A stretch of DNA of 31,145 nucleotides from a virus. Each line of letters begins with the position of its first letter. Positions within the stretch are counted from its first letter, which is position 1. The notes below the pieces were generated by a model, which was not told the origin of the DNA, did no database searches, and saw only the letters and a program-made list of their open reading frames with translations. Positions 13,411 through 20,956 of this stretch are shown here, one piece after another. Location: positions 1 to 31,145 of IMG/VR virus record IMGVR_UViG_3300042521_001826. One strand, given 5' to 3'. A program made the position numbers and the translations under genes.

Positions 13411-15528
13411 ATGCAATTACTTGAATCCAAATCACTTTTAGCCAAATTGATGGCTACCGAGAACTTAGTAGTAGAACAGCGTAATGTTCCTACTGCTTGC
13501 TTTGATGTCAAAAATCGTGTTTTGACAATTCCTGTATTAGATAAGAATATTTCTGGTTACCTTTATGACCTTTTTGTTGGTCATGAAGTTGGCCATGCAC
13601 TTTATACTCCTGAATCTGGCCTTCTCCGTGCCAGAGATTTAAAGATCCCACAATCCATTTCCAATGTTATTGAAGATGTTCGTATTGAAAAGAAAGTCAA
13701 ATACAAATATCCTGGCCTCCGTTCATCTTTCACAAAAGCATATGTTGAATTAACTCAAAAGAATTTCTTTGGCACTAATGGTGTCGATTTAAACGAATTG
13801 AATTTTGTTGACCGAGTGAATATGCACAGCAAAGGTGGTGCGATGCTCGGTATTCGTTTTGATGCCGAAGAAAGAAATTTACTCAATGAGATTGAATCTA
13901 CCGAAAGTTATGATGATGTTTTAGTTGTGGCTCAAAAAGTTCTCGCTTTTATGAAACAAAAAGAAGAAGAGCGTAAAGCCAATATGCCAGATTCCGAAGA
14001 TTATGAGGATGGTGATGATGGTGAAGATTTTGCAAACGAATGGGACGATGACTTTGGTGACGAAACTGAAGAAGGCGAAGAAACCGAATCTGGATCAAAA
14101 CAGGCTTCTGATGATTATGACGATGGTGAAGATGAAGATACTGAAATTATTGGTAATGATGACCGATTCAACCATAAAGAAATAGAACAAGATAATGTTC
14201 GTGCTTTCACCGATGAAGCATTTAAACAAAATGAGAAAAAGTTGTTTGCTGAAAATGCAAGCAATTATATGTATGGTAACATTCCAAAATTTGATATGAA
14301 GAAAGGTATTCTATCATACAAGGTTTTGTATGCAAAAATTGAAGATGAATATTCTCGCTGGTCATTAAATTTTGACAAAGCAGAAAATGGTCAGTATAAT
14401 AAACTGCGCCGTGATACGAGCAAGGTGGTTTCTTATCTTGTTAAAGAATTTGAATTGCGTAAAAATGCCGACCAGTTAAAACGTGCATCTACGGCCAAAA
14501 CTGGCGACCTTGATATGAAGAAGATTTTCTCTTATCAATTCAATGATGATATCTTTAAAAAGATATCGGTAGTGCCGAATGGTAAATCACATGGTCTTGT
14601 TATGTTCTTAGACTGGTCTGGTTCAATGCACGACCATCTTGCAAACACCATGAAGCAATTAATCAGTTTGGTAATGTTCTGTAAGAAAGTAAACATTCCA
14701 TATGATGTGTATGCTTTCGCTTCACCAGAATCGTTTAATGCACACCAGTATGAAATTACACCAAAGAAAGGCGATATTGCAAGTAACCCTTTCTACCTGA
14801 TGAATCTGCTATCAAGCAAAATGTCGGCTGGTGAATTTACCAAAGCGGCCAAGATTTTAACATTCATGGCCAATCATCAGAGATACACTCCTACCTTTAT
14901 GTCGATGGGTGGTACACCATTGAATGAAGCAGTTATTGCCGCTATGGAAATTATTCCCGCATTTCAGAAACAATACAAATTGCAAGTTGTAAATTCTGTG
15001 TTTTTAACTGATGGTGAAGGCCATTCACTCCGTCAGACTTATGACCAGAATACAGAAGGCAAATTACACAGGATTGGTAAAGACTATGGTATTAGAGATT
15101 TTGGTTTGATTATTCGTGACCCATTGACTAAGCACCAAGAAATTGTTGATAACATATATAATTGTGCTAGTCATACTGGTGCATATGTCAAGTTATTGAA
15201 AGCTCGCACCAATTGTAATGTGTTAGGTTTTTATGTAATCTCTGGTCGTGAATTTGGTCGTAAGATTTATGAATTCTATCCACGCACCGCAAATTACGAT
15301 ACAATCAAGGCTTCATTCCGTAAAACTAAATTTGCTGTTGTTACTACGGCTGGCTTTGATGAGTATTATGTTCTCCGTTCTGAAGCATTAGATACAGAAG
15401 AAGATAATACTTTTGAAGTAAAAGAAAATGCCACCACCCGTGGTCTAGTATCTGCGTTTAGTAAGTATGCTGGTGGTCGTGTCGCTAACCGTGTTGTTCT
15501 CAACCGATTTATAGGAATGATAGCATGA
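13411..15528 (+). CDS. cobT: CobT-like protein: zincin motif, acidic linker, VWA domain
   Basis: This 705-residue protein has three parts. The N-terminal region carries HEVGH at 58-62, followed by ALYTPE, a zinc-metallopeptidase pattern. Residues about 196-255 are a very acidic Asp/Glu linker. A C-terminal von Willebrand A domain has the MIDAS motif DWSGS (401-405), MGGTPL and LTDGEG (532-537). Phages label such genes cobT after the cobaltochelatase subunit, but no cobalamin pathway is present. VWA proteins of this type act with a MoxR-family AAA+ ATPase; the matching CobS-like gene is 12 kb downstream at 27903. AGGAG sits 5 bases before the ATG, and a cassette promoter is just upstream. Confidence 0.8.
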   Translation: MQLLESKSLLAKLMATENLVVEQRNVPTACFDVKNRVLTIPVLDKNISGYLYDLFVGHEVGHALYTPESGLLRARDLKIPQSISNVIEDVRIEKKVKYKYPGLRSSFTKAYVELTQKNFFGTNGVDLNELNFVDRVNMHSKGGAMLGIRFDAEERNLLNEIESTESYDDVLVVAQKVLAFMKQKEEERKANMPDSEDYEDGDDGEDFANEWDDDFGDETEEGEETESGSKQASDDYDDGEDEDTEIIGNDDRFNHKEIEQDNVRAFTDEAFKQNEKKLFAENASNYMYGNIPKFDMKKGILSYKVLYAKIEDEYSRWSLNFDKAENGQYNKLRRDTSKVVSYLVKEFELRKNADQLKRASTAKTGDLDMKKIFSYQFNDDIFKKISVVPNGKSHGLVMFLDWSGSMHDHLANTMKQLISLVMFCKKVNIPYDVYAFASPESFNAHQYEITPKKGDIASNPFYLMNLLSSKMSAGEFTKAAKILTFMANHQRYTPTFMSMGGTPLNEAVIAAMEIIPAFQKQYKLQVVNSVFLTDGEGHSLRQTYDQNTEGKLHRIGKDYGIRDFGLIIRDPLTKHQEIVDNIYNCASHTGAYVKLLKARTNCNVLGFYVISGREFGRKIYEFYPRTANYDTIKASFRKTKFAVVTTAGFDEYYVLRSEALDTEEDNTFEVKENATTRGLVSAFSKYAGGRVANRVVLNRFIGMIA

Positions 15529-15722
15529 TAGAACAATTAGTATCCTTTTTTGGTGCCCAAGGACACCGCCATGCCGACATATTATTTGTGGCATCGTGTA
15601 TTATGGCACCATATATTGTGGATTTTTTTAAAGAGTCCGATTTATTTAAAACCGAATTTTATAACACCGAAGAAGAAGCAGAAGCGGATGCTATGAAATA
15701 TGCTTTTGGAGAAAATGAATGA
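15525..15722 (+). CDS. Small membrane-associated unknown protein
   Basis: This 65-residue protein starts in an ATGA overlap with the CobT-like stop and has one hydrophobic segment (ADILFVASCIMAPYIVDFF, about 17-35) followed by a very acidic tail. Co-translated with its neighbour; function unknown. Confidence 0.6.
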   Translation: MIEQLVSFFGAQGHRHADILFVASCIMAPYIVDFFKESDLFKTEFYNTEEEAEADAMKYAFGENE

Positions 15723-15922
15723 AATTATTACATACACAATATGGGCCTGACAGAAAGGCCAACATTTTTCATAATGACCATTGTTATGTTGTTGAGTTGT
15801 ATATTGGTGACCGTTTGTATAGAAAGATGAATGTATTAGAAACATTAGTTGATGCTAAACATATGGTTGAAGTATTTTTAAACGAAGGTCGTAACCAACA
15901 ATTATTGAACGAAAATGTCTAA
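15719..15922 (+). CDS. 67-residue unknown protein
   Basis: The ATG overlaps the preceding TGA in an ATGA junction. The sequence has alternating beta-like segments (YVVELYIGDRLYRKM) and ends in a helix. No family recognised. Confidence 0.6.
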   Translation: MKLLHTQYGPDRKANIFHNDHCYVVELYIGDRLYRKMNVLETLVDAKHMVEVFLNEGRNQQLLNENV

Positions 15923-16181
15923 TATTATTGAAGCGGATGATTTTGATCCTAAAAGGATCGCTGATGAAATGATTAAACGATGCCTTAATGCCAGAGAATG
16001 GCACATCAAGTGTTATGTGAAAGAAGAATGGTTTATAAATGGAGTTGTTCCATTTACGATTAGTATGAAAGATGGTTTATATACTTGCAAAGTAATTGCT
16101 GCCACGAAATTGGAAGCACTTAAAAAAGTGGAAGAATATATGCCTGTGATTAAGTTTATTGAAGAAGATAATAATGAATGA
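15915..16181 (+). CDS. 88-residue unknown protein
   Basis: Overlaps the previous gene by 8 bases. MSNIIEADDFDPKRIADEMI is followed by mixed beta/helix text resembling the preceding protein's pattern (VPFTISMKDGLYTCKVIAAT, then a helix). The two may be distant relatives. The stop overlaps the MazG-like start (ATGAATGA). Confidence 0.6.
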   Translation: MSNIIEADDFDPKRIADEMIKRCLNAREWHIKCYVKEEWFINGVVPFTISMKDGLYTCKVIAATKLEALKKVEEYMPVIKFIEEDNNE

Positions 16182-16455
16182 GAAACAAAAAGAGGCACTA
16201 TTAATATTACAAGAAGAATGTGCTGAAGTAATCCAAGCTGCATCTAAAGTATTTCGTTTTGGTACAGAATCTAGGTGGCCAACCGAAGAATCAGGAACTA
16301 CATTAGAAGAACTGCAAATGGAAGTTGGCCAAGTATTGGCGATGATTGACATTTTGACAGAACAATGTGTATTATCAGATACCGCCATCAATGCAGCAAG
16401 ACATTACAAAAAAGAAAAACTAAAGATTTGGTCAAGCATTTATGACACAGAATGA
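16174..16455 (+). CDS. mazG: MazG-like nucleotide pyrophosphohydrolase
   Basis: This 93-residue protein has the MazG-type all-alpha layout, with LQEECAEVIQAASKVFRFG (Glu14, Glu15, Glu18) and a second helix LEELQMEVGQVLAMID. Phage MazG proteins hydrolyse NTPs or alarmones and alter the host starvation response. In the usual second motif ExxD (EIGDV), the Asp is Gln53 here, so metal binding may be weakened. I start at ATG 16174, which overlaps the previous stop. Confidence 0.75.
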   Translation: MNEKQKEALLILQEECAEVIQAASKVFRFGTESRWPTEESGTTLEELQMEVGQVLAMIDILTEQCVLSDTAINAARHYKKEKLKIWSSIYDTE

Positions 16456-16555
16456 TTTAGTTACCAATTTGAAAAGAATTAGGTGTTGGACAACGGCAGA
16501 TTCTATGGCCAGAAAATTGATTACCGAATTGATACAGGCACTAGGTGGTAAGTAG
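16442..16555 (+). CDS. 37-residue unknown protein
   Basis: ATG at 16442 overlaps the MazG-like gene and opens a 37-codon frame (MTQNDLVTNLKRIRCWTTAD...ALGGK). It ends in TAG whose last G is the first base of the next palindrome. Helical and basic; the ATG overlaps coding by 14 bases. Function unknown. Confidence 0.4.
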   Translation: MTQNDLVTNLKRIRCWTTADSMARKLITELIQALGGK

Positions 16556-16607
16556 TGTTGCTAAAAAACAACACCTTGGTTGACACCATCCTTGGTTGTG
16601 TTATAAT
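16555..16607 (+). promoter_or_regulatory. Promoter cassette: perfect palindrome plus sigma70-like promoter
   Basis: The second perfect copy of the 20-nt palindrome (16555-16574) lies 5 bases before TTGACA (16580-16585), a 16-base spacer and TATAAT (16602-16607). It drives the GTG-started gene at 16634. Confidence 0.8.
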
Positions 16608-16633
16608 GGTATTAAATTATGGAGATGAATTGA

Positions 16634-16861
16634 GTGAGTGAATTTGATAACATGAGTGTGGCAGAATTACAAGGATATTATTCCGATTTCCACAAAGCAA
16701 TTTTTAATTTCCGTCCTCGTTATCATACAACCGAACAATGGTATAATCTTGAATGGTTGAAACACGAAATAAATTCATTACATGACCACATGGATAAAAT
16801 GAAAGCCACGCCAGCTGGTCGTGCTCAGTTAGAATCAGAAGGTTGGCAATTTGAGGATTAA
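16634..16861 (+). CDS. 75-residue unknown protein, GTG start
   Basis: The GTG at 16634 follows GGAG (16621-16624) by 9 bases and the cassette promoter. The sequence MSEFDNMSVAELQGYYSDFH is helical and soluble. An internal ATG (16652) lacks a ribosome binding site. No family recognised. Confidence 0.6.
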   Translation: MSEFDNMSVAELQGYYSDFHKAIFNFRPRYHTTEQWYNLEWLKHEINSLHDHMDKMKATPAGRAQLESEGWQFED

Positions 16862-16863
16862 TT

Positions 16864-17199
16864 ATGACGAAATCAGGTGAAAAACTTTTAAAACTTCTTC
16901 CACATATTGAAGAATACCAAAGATACATTGAGAGCAACTATCAATTTTATAGTAATAGGTGTGAATACAAAAATGATTTAGGTTTTACTACTGGCTTTGA
17001 AGCTGGTAATAAGTATGTCAGAATCTTTCATTGGTACGATAGTGGTTCGTCCTTGAAACAAAGAAGTTGCCATTCATTCATCGACTTGAATACTGGTGAT
17101 ATATGGAAAGCGGCAAGTTGGAAAGCACCAGCTAAAAACTTTCCTCGTGGTAATGTTATACGAAAAGAATATGGTACAATTAGATGGACTGGTTGCTAA
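16864..17199 (+). CDS. Conserved phage protein of unknown function
   Basis: This 111-residue protein resembles a hypothetical family seen in aquatic phages: GFEAGNKYVRIF, then SFIDLNTGDIWKAASWKAPA, and a NFPRGNV motif. It is beta-rich with two Cys. It begins 2 bases after the preceding gene. Function unknown. Confidence 0.7.
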   Translation: MTKSGEKLLKLLPHIEEYQRYIESNYQFYSNRCEYKNDLGFTTGFEAGNKYVRIFHWYDSGSSLKQRSCHSFIDLNTGDIWKAASWKAPAKNFPRGNVIRKEYGTIRWTGC

Positions 17200-17221
17200 T
17201 TATATTCACCTGTAGTATAAT
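17193..17221 (+). promoter_or_regulatory. Sigma70-like promoter
   Basis: TTGCTA (17193-17198), a 17-base spacer ending GTAG, and TATAAT (17216-17221) overlap the end of the preceding gene. No palindrome is seen. It would drive the lipoprotein gene at 17254. Confidence 0.55.
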
Positions 17222-17253
17222 ATTTTAATTATGTTTATTAATGGAGATTTAAA

Positions 17254-17499
17254 GTGAAGAAGTATCTTATTATGTTATTACCGTTGTTATTACTACCGGC
17301 TTGTGCATCAAACCCACCGACTGTGGCTGGTGCAGAAAAGGTAGAAAAGATGGAACGCCGTGATGTAATTCGTGGTGTCGGTGAATGTGAAGATGCTGAT
17401 ATGAAACCTTATGTTGAGTATGTTACACAAACTACTCCTCATGGTAAAGTATTAGTACCAATTAATGTTCATTGTGACCCTAAACGTAAAAAATCTTAA
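17254..17499 (+). CDS. Lipoprotein of unknown function
   Basis: This 81-residue lipoprotein starts at GTG with GGAG 7 bases upstream. A signal of MKKYLIMLLPLLLLPAC gives a modified Cys at residue 17. The mature part has two more Cys (GECEDADMKPY and NVHCDPK) that probably form a disulfide, and a basic end. A pairing with the membrane protein that follows (17502) is likely; whether this is a second envelope or spanin-like unit is unknown. Confidence 0.7.
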   Translation: MKKYLIMLLPLLLLPACASNPPTVAGAEKVEKMERRDVIRGVGECEDADMKPYVEYVTQTTPHGKVLVPINVHCDPKRKKS

Positions 17500-17501
17500 T
17501 C

Positions 17502-17888
17502 ATGGACTATAATACAATTCTATCGACCTTAGGCATCACACAAGGTCGACTAGAAACAATTATCATCTTTTCGATAATTGCCATTGGTATTGGTATTATC
17601 TGTGTAATGTATTGGAAATTTTTGTTGGCAGGTTTCTTTGCGCTTGTGATTATCTTTGTATTCTCACGGTCAGAAGGCACACCTGAACCTCTAAGTGTAA
17701 TTGCCAAAACTGCACCGCCTGTGGTGATTGATGAAACGCCACCACCAAAAGTAGAAGTAAAACCTGAACCTGTGCAACCTGTTGTGACACAGATAAGTAA
17801 AGAACAAAAAGAGTTTATGGAAGATTGTTTATCGTTAGCTGACAAAAAATCAATTTGCGAGGAATTATGGAAACAACGCTCACAGTAA
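17502..17888 (+). CDS. Two-helix membrane protein with Pro-rich periplasmic-type tail
   Basis: This 128-residue protein has two membrane segments (about 18-36 and 40-56), a Pro/Val/Lys-rich stretch (PPPKVEVKPEPVQPVV) and a helical end with two Cys (EDCLSLADKKSICEEL). It starts 2 bases after the lipoprotein gene. A Pro-rich spacer is often used to cross the periplasm, which fits a partner for the lipoprotein upstream. No function is proven. Confidence 0.65.
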   Translation: MDYNTILSTLGITQGRLETIIIFSIIAIGIGIICVMYWKFLLAGFFALVIIFVFSRSEGTPEPLSVIAKTAPPVVIDETPPPKVEVKPEPVQPVVTQISKEQKEFMEDCLSLADKKSICEELWKQRSQ

Positions 17889-17947
17889 TACTAGTTATTA
17901 TTTCTATTATCTTGGTAGCATACACCTTTCACACCTATACATTATGA
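17867..17947 (+). CDS. 26-residue membrane peptide
   Basis: ATG at 17867 lies within the end of the previous gene and opens METTLTVILVIISIILVAYT..., a single membrane helix, ending TGA that overlaps the next ATG. The size and topology are common in phage operons, but this could be a chance frame. GAGG at 17859-17862 gives a fair ribosome binding site. Confidence 0.45.
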   Translation: METTLTVILVIISIILVAYTFHTYTL

Positions 17948-18522
17948 CCGAAGAACAAATACAACACCTGACGGACCTCGTTAACAAAACAACTAAACGG
18001 GCGCCGTCTTTTGCTTTGATGCTCAATCATGTCATGCCAATCCATGAACCACTGATTGTAGAAACTGGTTGTGCTCGACAAGAAAACAATTTTGAAGGTG
18101 ATGGTATGTCTACCACCATCTTTGATACCTTTGTTGATTATCATGGTGGTGAATTCTATTCGGTAGATATTAATTCTGAGAATGTTCGATTTGCAGCCGC
18201 TACGGCCAAGAAAGCCAATCTGACTTGTTCCGATTCTGTAAAGTTTTTATACAATCATTCTAAAATATGGGTAGCACAGAATCGTAAGATTGATTTACTG
18301 TATTTGGATTCGTTTGACTTTGATATGGACAATCCACATCCATCCTCATTACACCACATCTTTGAACTGACCGCTATTATGCCATGCCTCAGAGAAGGCA
18401 CCATGATTTGTGTTGATGATAACTTTGACACCGTTGGTAAAGGTGGTTATGTAAAAGAATTTATGGATTTGATTGGCAAAGAAAGAATATATACTGGTTA
18501 CCAATGGGTGTGGAAACTTTAA
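17944..18522 (+). CDS. Class I SAM-dependent methyltransferase-like protein
   Basis: This 192-residue protein has a Rossmann methyltransferase layout: IVETGCARQ (motif I, near 38-46), YSVDINSENV (acidic ribose-binding loop), SVKFL, and IDLLYLDSFDFD as motif IV. It ends with GTMICVDDN, which resembles the CmcI-like/glycan-modifying methyltransferase family. The substrate is unknown. The start overlaps the preceding small gene, and AAGGAG follows it for the next. Confidence 0.7.
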   Translation: MTEEQIQHLTDLVNKTTKRAPSFALMLNHVMPIHEPLIVETGCARQENNFEGDGMSTTIFDTFVDYHGGEFYSVDINSENVRFAAATAKKANLTCSDSVKFLYNHSKIWVAQNRKIDLLYLDSFDFDMDNPHPSSLHHIFELTAIMPCLREGTMICVDDNFDTVGKGGYVKEFMDLIGKERIYTGYQWVWKL

Positions 18523-18532
18523 GGAGATAGAC

Positions 18533-18781
18533 ATGACCACTTTCACCAGTGAAGATAGGCAATCAGCACAAAAGATTGTAGACGAAGCACCGTATCATCC
18601 TGGTTACGAAGGTGTCATACCGAATACTCAACTGAAACTAGATTTACCCAGCGCAGAAGAACAGAACTCTTTACTCCGCAAACGGATCCTTGAACTAGAA
18701 AAAGAACTAGAAGAATACCGTTCCTTTAAAACTCGCCACTCTAACACAGCACAAGGCATTATTGACTTTTTAAGAACATGA
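18533..18781 (+). CDS. Small protein with C-terminal coiled coil
   Basis: This 82-residue protein starts at ATG 18533 with AAGGAG 7 bases upstream. It has a loop-rich first half (EAPYHPGYEGVIP) and a strong coiled coil (LLRKRILELEKELEEYRSF). Its stop overlaps the next ATG. No family recognised. Confidence 0.6.
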   Translation: MTTFTSEDRQSAQKIVDEAPYHPGYEGVIPNTQLKLDLPSAEEQNSLLRKRILELEKELEEYRSFKTRHSNTAQGIIDFLRT

Positions 18782-18948
18782 TTACATTTTTTGGTATATT
18801 TGGAATACTCATCACCGTACTTGTGGCAGTACCAGCAACTCTGATTGCTATTGCCACCCTTATCGAACATCCAATCCGAACCATTCTTGCTCTATGGTTG
18901 GACCTCATTGAAACTTACAAAAACCTCTGGTATAATATAACGAAGTAA
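18778..18948 (+). CDS. 56-residue membrane protein
   Basis: ATG at 18778 overlaps the previous stop. MITFFGIFGILITVLVAVPA begins one long membrane segment to about residue 30, then a short amphipathic C-terminus. Small membrane protein of unknown role. Confidence 0.55.
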   Translation: MITFFGIFGILITVLVAVPATLIAIATLIEHPIRTILALWLDLIETYKNLWYNITK

Positions 18949-18972
18949 ACCAGCGAAACGCATCACCATATT

Positions 18973-19089
18973 ATGGCGAAACCACTCCTAGTACCTCTCG
19001 TATTCCTCTGCGTTTCCGCCGCATCCGGGCCAGCGCTTCCGAAAGGTTCCAATAACCATTCTCAGAAGCCGCTGAGCCACACTAAATGA
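18973..19089 (+). CDS. Possible 38-residue peptide in GC-rich patch
   Basis: ATG at 18973 opens MAKPLLVPLVFLCVSAASGP, signal-like, then a polar tail; the stop overlaps the next ATG. There is no good ribosome binding site, and the base composition is unlike the neighbours (about 54% GC by count over 18961-19080). The region also contains inverted repeats, so it may be RNA rather than a gene. Low support. Confidence 0.3.
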   Translation: MAKPLLVPLVFLCVSAASGPALPKGSNNHSQKPLSHTK

Positions 19090-19241
19090 AACTACTACAC
19101 ATATTCCAATATTGGACCGATACATCACTCTGGTTCAAACCAAAATTCTGGTACTATAACGAAATCACTCCCAAAGGATTCCGATTATTCACTCTTTGTG
19201 GTATTTGCTTCGTCTTTGACCGACCAGAGATATCCATATGA
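19086..19241 (+). CDS. 51-residue aromatic-rich protein
   Basis: ATG at 19086 overlaps the preceding TGA and encodes 51 residues rich in Phe, Tyr and Trp (MKLLHIFQYWTDTSLWFKPK, then FRLFTLCGICFVF). The CxxxC and hydrophobic end suggest membrane contact. It ends 3 bases before the next gene. Function unknown. Confidence 0.5.
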   Translation: MKLLHIFQYWTDTSLWFKPKFWYYNEITPKGFRLFTLCGICFVFDRPEISI

Positions 19242-19244
19242 AGC

Positions 19245-19718
19245 ATGGAAGAAAATAAGAAATCGAATACTGCCAAAGGCCGACACAGTTTCGATGCCGA
19301 GATAGGTGGAACTCTGGTACCTTTCCTTAACAGAAACATATCAGAATATCCCACAGAGGCAGGCGCAGTTAAATTTGAACTGGTACCTGTAACTCAACAA
19401 AAAGACTTAATGATTAACCATGCTAGGATGTATGCCCAGCAGGAATACGATAGAATCATGGAACTGGTCTCTGTATTACAAAAACAGGCTGACGATATTA
19501 AACGCAGATTAAATGTCACGGATGCTGTTCATGCTGCTGTGTACCAGTTTTCACCAGTAATGGGACATATCTATTGGTTAGTATGGGATAAAAGAAAACA
19601 ACACATACTCCTCACACAGAATGGCCCAAACGATTGGACTAGTGGTGTACCTGAAGATTATGAATATCAGACACAGGTAAAGTATATGGGTGACCACACA
19701 TGGATGGAAATAGTTTAA
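19245..19718 (+). CDS. DUF2452-like protein
   Basis: This 157-residue protein has the order of features I associate with the DUF2452 family (eukaryotic C1orf50-like): an N-terminal conserved loop (AEIGGTLVPFLNRNIS), a helix with QQEYDRIMELVSVLQKQADD, then FSPVMGHIYWLVW and GDHTWMEIV at the end. The assignment is from memory and not verified. Biochemical role unknown. Confidence 0.65.
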   Translation: MEENKKSNTAKGRHSFDAEIGGTLVPFLNRNISEYPTEAGAVKFELVPVTQQKDLMINHARMYAQQEYDRIMELVSVLQKQADDIKRRLNVTDAVHAAVYQFSPVMGHIYWLVWDKRKQHILLTQNGPNDWTSGVPEDYEYQTQVKYMGDHTWMEIV

Positions 19719-19742
19719 TATAAGAAAGGACTTTCATACAAT

Positions 19743-19850
19743 ATGAATATAACAACTGATGTATCTGGTAAATGGGTACCAATCCAAGATGTTCTGAAAC
19801 TATTGGAACGAATACAAGAACTGGAGAAACAAATCTATGGATCCCGTTAA
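19743..19850 (+). CDS. 35-residue peptide
   Basis: ATG at 19743 follows AAAGGA by about 13 bases and encodes MNITTDVSGKWVPIQDVLKL, then a helix; it overlaps the next gene by 14 bases. A short helical peptide, function unknown. Confidence 0.45.
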   Translation: MNITTDVSGKWVPIQDVLKLLERIQELEKQIYGSR

Positions 19851-20109
19851 ACTGTATAGAGAACGCTTCTGGTATCTCTGGAACCTCCTGAAAAATTTTT
19901 TTACGTCTGAATACTCCTGTACTGGTTATTGTAACCAAGGGAGAAACTGTACCTGTAGACCTCCCGATATAAGTGGTACTATTATCAAACTCCATAAACT
20001 TTCGAGAACCATAGAGGACCCCGAAGAAAGTATTAAGGTCCGATTACTTGCTGATGAGCTCGCTAAAATTGGCAACCGGCTCCACGAAAAAAAATCTGAG
20101 AATCAATGA
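19837..20109 (+). CDS. 90-residue unknown protein
   Basis: MDPVKLYRERFWYLWNLLKN is followed by a cluster of four Cys (CTGYCNQGRNCTC) and a helical C-terminus. The cysteines could bind one zinc. It overlaps both neighbours, giving a tightly packed operon. No family recognised. Confidence 0.55.
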   Translation: MDPVKLYRERFWYLWNLLKNFFTSEYSCTGYCNQGRNCTCRPPDISGTIIKLHKLSRTIEDPEESIKVRLLADELAKIGNRLHEKKSENQ

Positions 20110-20303
20110 TACTGAATAAGAGAAACTCTCAGACCGCACGGTGGGACCACGATAATAATAAGTGGTCAGTCGGTACTAGAGAATATCAATGGTATCACGA
20201 AACAACCAAAGAGGAATCTCCGTGGATGGACCTCGATGCAGCATTGGTCTGGATCAAGGAACGGGACCAGAAAAAAAATATGGAGAATTTGAATCATGGG
20301 TAG
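20106..20303 (+). CDS. 65-residue unknown protein
   Basis: MILNKRNSQTARWDHDNNKW is Trp-rich and polar, overlapping the previous stop (ATGATA) and the next start by 8 bases. No family recognised. Confidence 0.5.
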   Translation: MILNKRNSQTARWDHDNNKWSVGTREYQWYHETTKEESPWMDLDAALVWIKERDQKKNMENLNHG

Positions 20304-20538
20304 AAATTATCAAGGATCTGGTGCAAAGTCAGACAATGAAGTATCCAGAGAAGCCAGTAAGGCCTCATGGTATAAGACCAATAAAACCATACAACTGAAT
20401 GATAGGTATCGTGCCTATGTCAAGACGGTACCAGAAGGTGAACGACAGATGACCTTTCTGGAATTCAAAGAAACTCAGAAACCTCCTAGGAAAAAATTCC
20501 AGAAAAAACGAAAACCTAGTGGAAGCCCCAGAAAATAA
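20296..20538 (+). CDS. Basic 80-residue protein
   Basis: Starts MGRNYQGSGAKSDNEVSREA, then YRAYVKTVPEGERQMTFLEF, and ends in a very basic Lys/Arg/Pro tail. A charge pattern that fits nucleic-acid binding. It is the last gene before a 420-base gap. Function unknown. Confidence 0.5.
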   Translation: MGRNYQGSGAKSDNEVSREASKASWYKTNKTIQLNDRYRAYVKTVPEGERQMTFLEFKETQKPPRKKFQKKRKPSGSPRK

Positions 20539-20895
20539 AAATTCGAGAAAAAGAGTTTGACCTGGTGGAGCTTTTTTAGCTTATCACTATACTATGGCCC
20601 TCCCGCCCTTACACCATATAGTCGTTTTCATAGCTGCCCTCCAAGCAAGACCAGGCAAGGCGCTGTATAGCAGTCCCGAAGCACTCCGAAGCAGTATCCG
20701 TAAGACTCTATCACCACTCCCATACAGTATCCCACTCAATCCCCACACGGCGCCCAAAGCTGCCACACAACCCTCCGAGCCGTACCACCTCTAAGCGTTT
20801 TCGAGCGTCCTCGTGAACCCCGACCAATTCTCCAGTAGTCCGGTCAAGTATTATCCATAACCGGATCAACCACTTACCGCATGCAAAAATAACGC
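20539..20895. other. GC-rich, C-skewed stretch with no assured gene
   Basis: GC is about 57% in 20641-20820 by direct count, against mostly below 40% around it, and C greatly exceeds G on the + strand. Direct repeats include CCGAAGCA twice near 20680. On the + strand a Pro-rich 66-codon frame (20594-20794) lacks a ribosome binding site. On the minus strand a 59-codon frame from GTG at 20766 to 20587 has GGAGGG 4 bases upstream and reads as a hydrophobic Gly/Leu-rich peptide. Neither can be trusted. No tRNA or U-tract terminator was found. Confidence 0.5.
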
Positions 20896-20923
20896 TTGAC
20901 GGATACCAGAATACCTGTATAAT
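20896..20923 (+). promoter_or_regulatory. Sigma70-like extended -10 promoter
   Basis: TTGACG (20896-20901), a 16-base spacer ending CCTG, and TATAAT (20918-20923). It is the same promoter type as at 13357. It drives the gene at 20957. No palindrome is seen upstream. Confidence 0.75.
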
Positions 20924-20956
20924 TATCTCATTAACTCAGAAAAGAAAGGTTTTAAA

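Noticed and set aside
16077-16391. 104-codon minus-strand frame opposite the MazG-like gene
   Set aside because: Shadow of a recognised gene; no ribosome binding site or neighbour on that strand.
20569-20580. AGCTTTTTTAGCT as a terminator
   Set aside because: Only 4 bp of self-complementarity and no GC-rich stem before the T-run.
20594-20794. 66-codon + strand frame in the GC-rich island
   Set aside because: No ribosome binding site, Pro-rich low-complexity product, and composition driven by the C-skew.
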